A stretch of 64,000 nucleotides of DNA from an uncultured Erysipelotrichaceae bacterium (GTDB lineage Bacteria > Bacillota_I > Bacilli_A > Erysipelotrichales > Erysipelotrichaceae): assembly GCA_900314905.1 (NCBI GenBank), contig OMXA01000005.1, forward strand, positions 1 to 64,000, given 5' to 3'. Below, in pieces: positions 1-7,856 of the stretch (within the stretch, counting starts at the first letter, position 1; every line of letters begins with the position of its first letter). The translations under genes and the position numbers were made by a program. Below the pieces are notes generated by a model. That model was not told where the DNA came from, did not search any database, and worked only from the letters and a program-made list of their open reading frames with translations.

Positions 1-402
1 AGGTACGATATCAACGGCGGTTACCTTGTTGTGCTGCGCCAGAAGAACTGCGAGGGAGAGACCAACATAGCCTGTTCCGGCAACGGCAATCTTGTAGGGC
101 CGTTCTATAATAATAGGAGTGGACGTGGCTGTATCCACAAACATATCTGTGGGCTCGAAGTTTAAGGCCTCACCTAATGCCTGGAGCTGCTCGATGGCTG
201 GGACATAATCTAGTGACTCGAGCCGGGATAAGAGCCCGCGATTTATTCCTGTAGTCTTGGACAGCTGTGCCTGCGTGATCTTCATAGCCTTACGGCGGGA
301 TACCACGGTAGTAGTCTTGGACAGCTGTGCCTGCGTGATCTTCATAGCCTTACGGCGGGATACCACGGTATCGGCAAGCAGCTGCATCGATAATTTCTTC
401 AT
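1..402 (-). CDS. ugd: XRE-HTH / UDP-glucose 6-dehydrogenase fusion (partial, C-terminus off window)
   Basis: Minus-strand reading frame open from ATG at 402 through the left edge (134 codons visible). Residues about 8-85 form an XRE-type helix-turn-helix (ITQAQLSKTTG..RGLLSRLESLDYVP..EQLQALGEAL). A short linker follows, and from residue 103 comes the first Rossmann strand with the dinucleotide motif GTGYVG and LAVLLAQHNKVTAVDI, typical of UDP-glucose/GDP-mannose dehydrogenases, which oxidise UDP-glucose to UDP-glucuronate. The start is fixed by a good RBS (GAGGAGA on the minus strand) 7 nt upstream. A DNA-binding domain on a biosynthetic dehydrogenase is unusual. Residues 12-31 are repeated exactly as 32-51. 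Likely autoregulated through the repeated motif upstream (inference). The dehydrogenase call rests on the N-terminal Rossmann segment only. Confidence 0.8.
   Translation of the reverse strand, partial: MKKLSMQLLADTVVSRRKAMKITQAQLSKTTTVVSRRKAMKITQAQLSKTTGINRGLLSRLESLDYVPAIEQLQALGEALNFEPTDMFVDTATSTPIIIERPYKIAVAGTGYVGLSLAVLLAQHNKVTAVDIVP
251..370. repeat. Perfect 60-bp tandem duplication inside the HTH coding region
   Basis: Positions 251-310 and 311-370 are identical over 60 bases. The unit is 20 codons, so the frame is kept and a 20-residue block of the HTH (TVVSRRKAMKITQAQLSKTT) appears twice. A normal XRE domain has one copy, so the extra one sits inside the helical core. It could be a real recent duplication or an assembly artefact. 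Confidence 0.95.
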
Positions 403-415
403 GTTTCTCTCCTCT

Positions 416-616
416 GTCGCTTAAAGCAACAATAAGCACAGGCTGAGTAGTGCCAAAAAACATTTGTATGATAGCGAAGAAAGGAATGGAAATCAAGATG
501 AATGTTATGAAAACGTGTAAATATCTTTTGAAATAAGCGTTTGCTAGCCAAAATCAACTGAATATGTCACTTAAAACGACAGAATCAATTGATTCCGTAA
601 TGCTGTTAAAAGCAAC
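416..616. promoter_or_regulatory. Three copies of a 15-bp operator-like motif in the divergent intergenic region
   Basis: Related 15-mers occur at 416-430 (GTCGCTTAAAGCAAC), 566-580 (GTCACTTAAAACGAC) and 602-616 (GCTGTTAAAAGCAAC). The first is a near-perfect interrupted palindrome, GTYGCTT-A-AAGCRAC. One copy abuts the RBS of the minus-strand HTH-Ugd gene and two lie just upstream of the plus-strand HTH gene at 634. This is the arrangement expected of binding sites for one of the two HTH proteins encoded on either side. The role is inferred; the repeats are seen. Confidence 0.5.
468..496 (-). promoter_or_regulatory. Sigma-A-type promoter for the HTH-Ugd gene
   Basis: On the minus strand, a -35 box TTGATT (491-496) and a -10 box TATCAT (468-473) are separated by exactly 17 bp. 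They lie about 60 nt upstream of the start codon at 402. The operator-like motif at 416-430 lies between the predicted start point and the RBS. Confidence 0.55.
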
Positions 617-633
617 AAAAAGGAGCGAAGACT

Positions 634-1116
634 ATGCCAGCACATAAACGTAAGCCATACTATAACGGTGCCACCACCATGCAGGAACTCCTGAATGCTG
701 TATGTGATTACTATGGTGATCCGGTTGACGATCGGAAAGAGGAAGACGCGGACCATGTGAGTCTGCACGACGTCGCAGATGAATTTGATATTACCGTAAT
801 GAAAGCGCGAAAGCTTCTGATCACGGGAGGACTCTATTCAACCTCACTGAGCCGCAAGGTTCAAGACCTTCATGCCCAAGGTTTGACTGTGGCTCAAATC
901 ACCGAGGAGGCCGGCTTAAAACGTGCAAGTATCAATTCCTACCTTCCATACGCACACATCATCCACAACCTCCCAGATATCAGTATCAAGGCAGAGAGGC
1001 AGAAACAGTACCGTGTGAGGAAGAGGAACAGCAATAGAACGGATGCCGAAAAAGAAGAGAAGCTCTGGCAGGAGTTCATCTACCTGCAGGGATACAGTCC
1101 GTCTTCGACTAACTGA
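634..1116 (+). CDS. Small double helix-turn-helix protein
   Basis: 160 aa, start supported by RBS AAGGAGCGAAGACT just upstream. Two HTH-like segments are visible: residues about 42-65 (VSLHDVADEFDITVMKARKLLITGG) and about 75-108 (VQDLHAQGLTVAQITEEAGLKRASINSYLPY), followed by a basic tail (RQKQYRVRKRNSNR). The same two segments open the 576-aa protein at 15568 (GLSAEEISKKLSCSIGTINSFLPY), so the two genes share a domain. The protein is hydrophilic with no membrane segment. Probably a DNA-binding regulator, divergent from the HTH-Ugd gene and preceded by two copies of the 15-bp motif. Target and ligand unknown. Confidence 0.7.
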   Translation: MPAHKRKPYYNGATTMQELLNAVCDYYGDPVDDRKEEDADHVSLHDVADEFDITVMKARKLLITGGLYSTSLSRKVQDLHAQGLTVAQITEEAGLKRASINSYLPYAHIIHNLPDISIKAERQKQYRVRKRNSNRTDAEKEEKLWQEFIYLQGYSPSSTN

Positions 1117-1119
1117 ATA

Positions 1120-1168
1120 AAAGACCTCGCAAATGTCTGGGGTACAGGACACCCTTTGAGGTCTATTA
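1120..1168. terminator. Bidirectional hairpin terminator
   Basis: Arms AGACCTC (1122-1128) and GAGGTCT (1158-1164), extended by CAAA/TTTG, with a partly paired loop. On the minus strand the stem is followed by TTTTATT. It separates the plus-strand HTH gene from the minus-strand epimerase stub, whose stop codon lies at 1166-1168. Confidence 0.6.
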
Positions 1169-1330
1169 TTCCACTCTGTTGTGTTTAGCTTGACAATTCC
1201 AGCTGTAATATTCAGCGTACCACTCCGCAAAGGCTCTTAAGCCCTCACGGATACCGATCTTCGGGGTAAAGCCGTAATCCTGCTCCAGTGACTCGGAATC
1301 TGCATGGCTGCTTGACGGATTGAAAGTGGA
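1166..1330 (-). pseudogene. C-terminal stub of an NAD-dependent nucleotide-sugar epimerase
   Basis: The minus-strand frame ending at TAA 1166-1168 reads FNPSSSHADSESLEQDYGF, then TPKIGIREGLRAFAEWYAEYY and a short tail. This is the characteristic C-terminal end of UDP-glucuronate 4-epimerase-type short-chain dehydrogenases. Going upstream the frame hits a stop at 1331-1333, exactly where IS66-like sequence begins, so the gene was cut by the insertion or an associated deletion. A UDP-glucuronate epimerase next to a UDP-glucose dehydrogenase would have formed a uronic-acid pair; substrate is inferred. Confidence 0.7.
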
Positions 1331-1439
1331 TCAGAAAACCAGCATAGAAGAACATTGTTATGAGTATGTATGATTCGATGAAAACGGCATAAAACTGCCA
1401 TTTTCATCACTTTTTGCATGACATGCATGTATGTATTGT

Positions 1440-2603
1440 GCGCAATATAGTCGTGGAAACGGAAAAGGAATTCCTCGAACGATATAAGGATCTGACCAGA
1501 GATCAGGCTCTGACCTTGCATATCATATGATGGTTCTGCAGGAACAGATCAAAGAAAACTATAATTCTCTGGCTTGGAGATTCTACATCTCGAAATCTGA
1601 GAAAGTTAATCCGAATCAGTTTTTCCTCTTCAATGAAGCAGAATTCGGTGAAGGGACCACTTCTGAGGAAGAAAAGAAAGAGCCTTCTGGAGAAGAAGCT
1701 GCTCCGAAGAGAAAAAAGAAGTCCGGCAAATCGAGATCCTGCAATATCACAGTGAATGAGGAGCACATTTACCCGGAGAATACCAAGATTTCACCGAATG
1801 GAGGAAAGCTGGAAGAAATTGCTCCGATCAAGGTGGAATACATGGAGTACTGGAAGGCTGAATACATCCTTCACCGTTTTATCGTCCACAACTATGCCTG
1901 CAAAAAAGAAAATGATCAGCTCGTAAAGATGGTCACTTACAATGGCAAAGACCAGCTGAAGCCCAAACTTCTGAATGGATCTTTTGTTACGCCTTCCCTG
2001 CTTGCGAATATTGTGGTCTCCAGGTTTCAGCTTGGCGTTCCGCTGTATCGACAAGAACAGAATCTGGAACGTAATTTTGATCATCATTCATCGGCAGAAT
2101 ATGTGCAGATAGATGATCGAGGTCTCTTCCTTATATCTTGAGCTGATTTATCAGCAGATGCTCAAGGACATCAGGAGCTGCGCGATCATTAACTGTGACG
2201 AGACGACTCTCCAGTGTCTTGAAGAGAGAGCCAATGGCCGCACCTCCAGCAGCTATGCCTGGCTGGTGATGAGTAACCAGTATGAGGAGAAACAGCTGGC
2301 AATCTACTACTATGATGCGACCAGGGAACACCAGGTACTTTCCAAGATCATAGGCCACGATTATCATATCCCGGAACCGACAGGAAAGCCGGATGTCTTT
2401 CACATGCCCGCAGATAAATATTCGATGCGCTGACGAGCTCCAATGAAGCGCTCATGGAAAAATACCAGAAAGCAGGCACCGCTGAGAAGAAAAAGATCAT
2501 CGAGGATTATTCATCCTTCGGAATGCTTATGAAGGAAATCAGCCTGATGGACCAGCTTTTCAGCAATGAGCGGTCATGCAAAGAGAGAGCTTTCTGTAAC
2601 ATT
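1440..2603 (+). pseudogene. Decayed IS66-family transposase (TnpC-like)
   Basis: Consecutive reading-frame pieces match the order of an IS66 transposase. About 1453-1520: ETEKEFLERYKDLTRDQALT. 1527-2100: linker plus zinc-finger-like and central region, with LLNGSFVTPSLLANIVVSRF and GVPLYRQEQNLER. 2113-2433: catalytic region IINCDETTLQCLEE and SSYAWLVMSNQ. 2412-2603: FDALTSSNEALMEKYQ. Frames change near 1520, 2105 and 2412, and the C-terminal part is missing. The usual small accessory ORFs tnpA and tnpB are not visible upstream. Non-functional remnant; its left junction coincides with the truncated epimerase. Confidence 0.75.
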
Positions 2604-2665
2604 TAAGTGTGACAGGAAGCTGCCAATCACAGGCACGGAGGCTGAGTAAAGTAAAGAAAAAGAAA

Positions 2666-2728
2666 GTACCTCGGGTACAATTGAATCTGCTGACTGACGG
2701 TTAGCTGAAACAATTGACGGAGGTACAT
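2666..2728 (+). promoter_or_regulatory. Inverted repeat sequestering the IS110 ribosome-binding site
   Basis: GTACCTC (2666-2672) can pair with GAGGTAC (2720-2726), and CAATTG (2678-2683) with CAATTG (2711-2716). The right arm contains the Shine-Dalgarno sequence GGAGGTAC immediately before the ATG at 2729. Folding would hide the RBS, a common way to limit transposase translation from read-through transcripts. It may also be part of the element's left-end guide-RNA region. Confidence 0.5.
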
Positions 2729-4064
2729 ATGAAGAATAACACAGAAAAGCAGAATAAATCCGAAAATACAAAAGTTGGTACGGAAGAACTTAGGAATCAG
2801 AATTCTAAAATCGCATTCATAACGGATGACATGATGGTGATCGGTGTAGACGTAGGCAGCGAGAATCATTATGCAAGAGCGTTCACCAACCGGAAAATTG
2901 AACTTTCCAGCAAACCGTTCAAGTTTACCAACACTAAAGATGGCTTTGATGCGTTCAAAGCCTGGGGCAGAGGATCTGGCAAAAAGGAATGGAATGAAAT
3001 TCATCATCGTTGCGCTGGAGCCGACGGGTCATTACTGGATGAATCTGGGGACGTACATCAAGGACAGCGGAATGATTCTTGCGCAGGTTAATCCGGCTGC
3101 GGTCAAAAAGTCAAAGGAACTGGATGATGACGATCCTTCTAAGAATGACCGCAAAGATCCGAAGATAATAGCGGGGCTTGCAAGTGATGGACGTTATTGT
3201 CTTCCCTATATTCCTGAAGGAGTTTATGCGGAAATCAGGGAACTTTCGAATCAGAGGATCCGTGCAGTAGAAGAACTGACAAGAACCAAAAACAGAGTTG
3301 CCAGATGGTTTTCCATCTACTTTCCGGAATGCCTTGATGTGTATGGCAACGTCTACAATGTGACAGGAACGATGATTCTGAAGAAATATCCGCTTCCGCA
3401 GGATATTGTGGCAGCAGGGATTGACGGCATCCTGAAGGTGTGGAGCGATAACAAAGTCCGGGGGACAGGCAGACGAAGATCAGAGAAATTGAACGAAGCA
3501 GCGAAGAACAGTATTGGCAGGAAAGAGGCCCCAAAATCCGCAAGGATGGAATTGATGGATCTTCTGAATGATCTGGAGACGTACGGATCAAGAGTGGATC
3601 GAATCATGGAAGAAGTAACTGATCTGCTGTGGCAGATCCCAAACACCAGAGAACTGCTCAATATTTCCAGTGTAGGGACGATCTCGGTATTGACGTTTGT
3701 GGCTGAGGCCGGAGATATCAGCAGAATCAAGGATGCCAAGGCTCTTCAGAAGCTGGCTGGACTTGCGATCGTAGCAGACAGCTCCGGCAAACATAACGGA
3801 GAGAGCGGAATCAGCTATCGAGGGCGCAAGAGACTGAGATTGTGTGTGTATCAACTGGCAATCTCACTGATTAGCAACAACAGTGATTTTGCGGCAATCC
3901 ACGCATACTACACGACGCGTAAAGTGAATCCGTTAAAGAAGATGCAGTCCCTGATTGCGGTTGGCTGTAAAGCATTGAGGGTTTTCTATAAGATTCTGAC
4001 AACGGGAATTTCATATGATGGCCAGAAGATGACGGCAGACATTATTCGTCCAGCTGCAGCGTAA
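2729..4064 (+). pseudogene. IS110-family (DEDD) transposase, single frameshift
   Basis: Starts at ATG 2729 behind GGAGGTAC. The N-terminal RuvC-like DEDD domain begins MVIGVDVGSENHYARAF and continues to FKAWG in one frame. From about 2970 the sequence continues in another frame (EDLAKRNGMKFIIVALEPTGHYW, with the second acidic motif EPTGHYW). It then runs through NPAAVKKSKELDDDDPSKNDRKDP to the C-terminal IS116/IS110/IS902 domain with the serine motif (SGKHNGESGISYRGRKRLR). Full length would be about 440 aa. One indel near 2968-2978 separates the frames; IS110 enzymes are normally one ORF, so this copy looks inactive unless the indel is a sequencing error. Confidence 0.85.
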
Positions 4065-4067
4065 GAA

Positions 4068-4470
4068 TCAAAGAAATATGTCACAGGCAGATCTGAGTGC
4101 CTGAAGCTCAGACATTGAGATCTGCCTTGTGATCGACGGATTATTAGGCAGTTCAGCATTACCGGCAAGCCATGACAGGCTAACGTCCGCTGCGCAAGCA
4201 GTGCTGTCAGGGCAAGTCAGCAGATTCAGAAAGACAAAGTACAAGCCAGCAGCCGGCAGATATATTGACCTTGGGATTTAATCCCGTTGAAAAGCTTAGC
4301 CGACGCCCAGGTTATGGACAAGCGGAACGAAGGAAGTTGGGACCTGTGCAGTATGCAGTGATCCTGGTAGACACGGGAGGTTCGCCGCCATAGAAGTGAT
4401 GGGAGAACAAGCGCTGTTTATTGAAAAATTAAGACGTTCTTGTTTTCAACGAACCCGATCTTCTATGATT
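4068..4470 (+). ncRNA. Structured 3' non-coding region of the IS110 element (candidate guide/bridge RNA)
   Basis: About 400 bases downstream of the transposase lack a gene but are rich in potential stems. TCACAGGCAGATCT (4081-4094) pairs with AGATCTGCCTTGTGA (4118-4132). A GCTGC-GCAA-GCAG hairpin with a GNRA loop lies inside a GACAG/CTGTC stem (about 4170-4215). CATAGAAG (4389-4396) pairs with CTTCTATG (4460-4467). IS110/IS1111 elements are known to encode guide RNAs in their non-coding ends, so this is the natural place for one. No covariance evidence is available here, and exact RNA ends are unknown. Confidence 0.4.
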
Positions 4471-4542
4471 TCGCATTCAATGCAAGAAATGATCGATCCA
4501 TAACTATGGCAAGTACTTCGAGGTACATTCAAAAAAGCTTTA

Positions 4543-4570
4543 TTTCAAACCAAAATGGTCTTGATATAAT
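4543..4570 (+). promoter_or_regulatory. Promoter upstream of the Wzy/WaaL-like gene
   Basis: TTTCAA (4543-4548), 16-bp spacer, perfect TATAAT (4565-4570). It lies about 130 nt upstream of the gene at 4702 and just beyond the IS110 3' region. The intervening 130 nt hold no recognisable gene. Confidence 0.45.
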
Positions 4571-4701
4571 AGGGAGGCTTGAAAGGAGATCTAGCTAGAA
4601 CTTCCAAGAAAGCAATTCTTGGCAAGAAGGAAAACGAAGTGACAGATGAATTTCCAGATATGTGAATGAGATTCTTTCAAAGAATGATATAAATTACATC
4701 A

Positions 4702-6051
4702 ATGGTGAAATTAGCACGTTTAATTACAAATAAGAGAGCATTTATTGCATTTTATACTTTATCTATCCTTTATGATATCACCTTGCTTCGGATACTAACT
4801 CCGTATTTTTATGAATACCATTTTTCAGTCTTTGAACCAGTATATACGCTATGGGCTACTGTAATTGTTCTTGATGACCTTATTCATAAAAGAATCCTGA
4901 ATAACAAATATAAGATTCTTTTCGAATTGCTATTTACTGCTGCGTTAGGCTCGATGATCTTTCAGAGCGGACCGCATGATCTTACTCAGGTAAAATATCT
5001 GATTTCTTATGGGGTCATGATTTACATCTTTACTTCAGGAAGTCTTTCCTGCAGCAGGAAGCAATTCCGCAATTTTCTTGTTTTCTTAAGCGTAAATACA
5101 GTAGTTCTGATCTTCTTTATGAATGTCGCTTCTTTCTGGCAGTACAATGTGTCTGCTCCATCTTCAGATATCTTCAGGAATCTGCTGAGATCATTTTCGG
5201 ATTTTTTCTCTGCTCGTAATAATCTATCTGGTTTTGTGACGCATATCGAAGATCGATATGCTGGTTATTATCTCTCGGTCGGGTATGCCTCATTTTCTCA
5301 GTATCTGAGTATAGTATTAAGCTTATATCTCTTTGACCAGCTGTGTCATAACTGGGTAGCTAAAGTGATTGGTTTCTTGCTCGTACTGATCAATGCAGTT
5401 CTGGCATTATGGATGCTGGGGATGTCGGACGCAAGAGTAGTATTCCTGGATATCATATTGATTGCTATTTGCCTTATTGCAATTGGTATAAAGAGAATCA
5501 CGAAAGTTCAATGGATCGGAGTAATTATCACTCTTGGACTTTCAGCAATCTCTCTCTTTGCAATTGAGCGTTATTTTGTTCCCTTATTAAAACAGGAGAT
5601 TGCAACTTCAGGAATGGATAATTATCAGTTCTGGAATAAACTTCTGAGCCATAGACTAGATTATTGGGCTGCCGGATGGACGGACTTTCTGAAACATCCG
5701 ATTTTTGGAAATGGCTGGATGAAAAGCCATACGCTTGGGGAAACTTTTTCAGTTGCAAGAATCTATCTGAATCACCATAACCTTTTTATCAATCTTCTCT
5801 GCTGGACCGGAATCGTTGGAACAGGGATCTTTGTTCTGGTAATCACCTTATGTACTATTCGAATATTCAAGAACGGCAGATATATTGCAAAGTCTAAGTC
5901 GGAATGGCTTATCGTGCTTTGCTTGTGCGTGTTTATTCAATCTATGCTGGACATATGTATAATAGGGGAAGATCTGCATATTGAAACACCTTGGTTCTGG
6001 CTCTGTTTCGGATATCTGGTATTTCTATATAAGAAGAAACCAGCTGAATAG
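4702..6051 (+). CDS. O-antigen ligase/polymerase-like membrane protein (Wzy/WaaL superfamily)
   Basis: 449 aa, about ten to twelve hydrophobic segments, with a long extracellular loop near residues 290-360. That loop ends in the family hallmark HHNLFINLLCWTGIVG, preceded by the HPIFGNGW motif. Proteins of this superfamily join lipid-linked glycan units or transfer the finished glycan to an acceptor on the outer face of the membrane. It is paralogous in motif order to the gene at 19518 (HPIFGNGW/NPVFGQGW, HHNLFINLLCWTGIVG/AHNVFMNVLLWTGLAG). No strong RBS precedes ATG 4702, and an in-frame TAA lies just upstream, so the N-terminus is uncertain. AT-richer than the main glycan locus. Confidence 0.75.
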   Translation: MVKLARLITNKRAFIAFYTLSILYDITLLRILTPYFYEYHFSVFEPVYTLWATVIVLDDLIHKRILNNKYKILFELLFTAALGSMIFQSGPHDLTQVKYLISYGVMIYIFTSGSLSCSRKQFRNFLVFLSVNTVVLIFFMNVASFWQYNVSAPSSDIFRNLLRSFSDFFSARNNLSGFVTHIEDRYAGYYLSVGYASFSQYLSIVLSLYLFDQLCHNWVAKVIGFLLVLINAVLALWMLGMSDARVVFLDIILIAICLIAIGIKRITKVQWIGVIITLGLSAISLFAIERYFVPLLKQEIATSGMDNYQFWNKLLSHRLDYWAAGWTDFLKHPIFGNGWMKSHTLGETFSVARIYLNHHNLFINLLCWTGIVGTGIFVLVITLCTIRIFKNGRYIAKSKSEWLIVLCLCVFIQSMLDICIIGEDLHIETPWFWLCFGYLVFLYKKKPAE

Positions 6052-6161
6052 ATTCGGCTTAATGAATTTGCATGATGCTGCCTTCCGAGTGAAAGATCCT
6101 ACATCTTTTGACTCTCAGGAGCTGGGCTTTGAACCGTTTCAGCCGTTAAGGGGAGAATGCG

Positions 6162-7664
6162 ATGAAAAAAGATGATTCTAGGATGCATGGAATTGTGGAA
6201 TTGCTGGTTCGGGTTTTCAGAGTTATAGCAATTGTTACTGCTGTTCCTATTCTTTACTGTTCACTCTATGCTCATCCACTGCTCGATGACTATTGGTATG
6301 GGACAAAAACCCATGCTGCCTGGCAAGCTGGTCATTCTTTTGCACAAGTTCTTGGTGCTGCATTTTCAACCGTAAAGGATTTCTATCTGAACTGGTCTGG
6401 ATCGTTTACAGACGTTTTCATCAATTCTTTACATGGAGGGATTTTCGGCGAGCAATACTACTGGATCTGCCCGGTAATTGTTCTGGCTTTGTTTCTTGCG
6501 GGAACTTATCTGCTGACTGAAACTGTTTATTGCAAACTTCTTCATCAAAGCAGAAGAAGGGCAGAACTGGTATTTCTAATTCTGATAACTCTTTCACTGA
6601 ACCTTATGGTTTCACCAGTTCAGAGCATTTACTGGTGGACTTCTGCGATCTACTATACAGGTTTTTATGGCTGTGCACTGATGCTGGCTTCTAGAGTGTT
6701 GCTGCTAGGAGAAGGGAAGATAGAGGAACGCCAGAAAACTCATACCATAATCTGCATGGTTTGCAGTTTCCTTCTGATGGGAGGGAATCTTCTGACAATT
6801 CTCACCTCTGTGCTGGCAGGGTTTCTGTATACTGTTTCCGTATTTGTGCGCAGAAAGGACAGCAGATATCAGATTCTGCTAATTGAGCTGAGTCTGGTAG
6901 CAGGCTTCTGCACAAATGTATTCTCTCCTGGGGTAGGATATCGCCGCTCAGTCAATACAGGAATGGGAATTTTCCCTGCAATAGGCAGCTCGATCATCAG
7001 TGCTCTGACCAGCCTGGAAGAATACAGCACCCTGATAGTGGTATTATTATTTTTCCCGATTGTGTTTCTGACAATTTATTCGGTTCGGGGAGCAGATTAT
7101 AACTTCCATTACCCGGTTCTTTTTACGCTGTTCTCATTTGGTGTCTATGCTGCTCAATGGTTTCCATCCTGGTATTCGATCGGAACTGAAGGGGAGCAGA
7201 GAGCACTTAGTATCTGCCACAATCTGTATTTCTGGCTGATTCTTCTGAACTGCATTTACTGGTGCGGGTGGTATGAGAAAAGATTCGGCTTTCATTACGA
7301 AAACATTGAAAATCTTGCGGCTGATTTTCTTGCTCACTGGAAGAAATATATTTCTGCTTTTCTGATGGCAGCTGCAATTTCGCTTGCTAGCTATCGAAGC
7401 CTTGATTCGATTATCGGAATCGGTGCATGGAAACTGATTCTCAGCAAAGAAGGAACTCAGTACAGCAGAGAAAGGTATGAGCAGGATCAGATTCTGAACC
7501 ATTCCTCTGGTAAAGTCCGGCTGGAGATGGTATCTGAAGAACCGGTATTGCTGACAGTTCCTGGATACCTTCTCGACGAAGATCCAGAAGCCTGGATTAA
7601 TCAGAGAATTGCTGAATATTATGGATTAGAGGAAGTTACAGGGATTGCTCCTGGTTCTCGATAA
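6162..7664 (+). CDS. DUF6056-like multi-pass membrane protein
   Basis: 500 aa, start supported by AAGGGGAGAATGCG. Hydrophobic N-terminal helix, then the conserved first loop PLLDDYWYGTKTH..W..GHSF and FYLNWSGSFTDVFI, followed by many membrane segments and a short soluble C-terminus. The layout matches the protein at 57469 (GDDWVYAVGGRYHN.., FSWSGRFLSELY), a family annotated as DUF6056 and probably GT-C-type glycosyltransferases, given the acidic DD pair in the first loop. It follows the Wzy-like gene in the same direction, so co-transcription is likely. Function inferred from fold and context only. Confidence 0.6.
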   Translation: MKKDDSRMHGIVELLVRVFRVIAIVTAVPILYCSLYAHPLLDDYWYGTKTHAAWQAGHSFAQVLGAAFSTVKDFYLNWSGSFTDVFINSLHGGIFGEQYYWICPVIVLALFLAGTYLLTETVYCKLLHQSRRRAELVFLILITLSLNLMVSPVQSIYWWTSAIYYTGFYGCALMLASRVLLLGEGKIEERQKTHTIICMVCSFLLMGGNLLTILTSVLAGFLYTVSVFVRRKDSRYQILLIELSLVAGFCTNVFSPGVGYRRSVNTGMGIFPAIGSSIISALTSLEEYSTLIVVLLFFPIVFLTIYSVRGADYNFHYPVLFTLFSFGVYAAQWFPSWYSIGTEGEQRALSICHNLYFWLILLNCIYWCGWYEKRFGFHYENIENLAADFLAHWKKYISAFLMAAAISLASYRSLDSIIGIGAWKLILSKEGTQYSRERYEQDQILNHSSGKVRLEMVSEEPVLLTVPGYLLDEDPEAWINQRIAEYYGLEEVTGIAPGSR

Positions 7665-7785
7665 TTGTGAGAGCCATTCATGCCATCTTCTCATGGATGT
7701 GCTCTGAAAAGAACAAATAGAGATAGGAAAAAGCATGGCGGGTAAGCATAACTGCTGTAAGACCATGCTTCTTCTCTGATGAATC
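7665..7785. terminator. Convergent terminator region between the DUF6056-like gene and yhfT
   Basis: Two hairpins. The first is AGAGC..ATTCATG with CATGGAT..GCTCT (about 7670-7706). The stronger is AAGCATGG (7731-7738) with CCATGCTT (7763-7770), followed by CTTCTCT on the plus strand and by TTTTTCC on the minus strand. It can serve both converging transcripts. Confidence 0.55.
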
Positions 7786-7856
7786 AATCTGAGTTTAAAG
7801 ACTATTGACAGACAAGCACTGCCGGAAAAAGCAAATGCCAGGATTTCTGCTTTCTA

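Noticed and set aside
251..370. Start of a CRISPR array
   Set aside because: Only two directly adjacent identical units without spacers, in frame within a gene; no other regularly spaced repeats in the window.
1440..2603. Programmed frameshifting in the IS66 transposase
   Set aside because: Frames change at three or more places, without slippery sequences that I can identify, and the C-terminus is missing; decay is simpler.
2729..4064. Programmed frameshift in the IS110 transposase
   Set aside because: IS110 enzymes are normally made from one ORF and the junction (about 2968-2978) has only a short G run; indel or sequencing error is more likely.
5981..6175. 64-codon ORF between the Wzy-like and DUF6056-like genes
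   Set aside because: Overlaps both genes, no RBS, no recognisable sequence.
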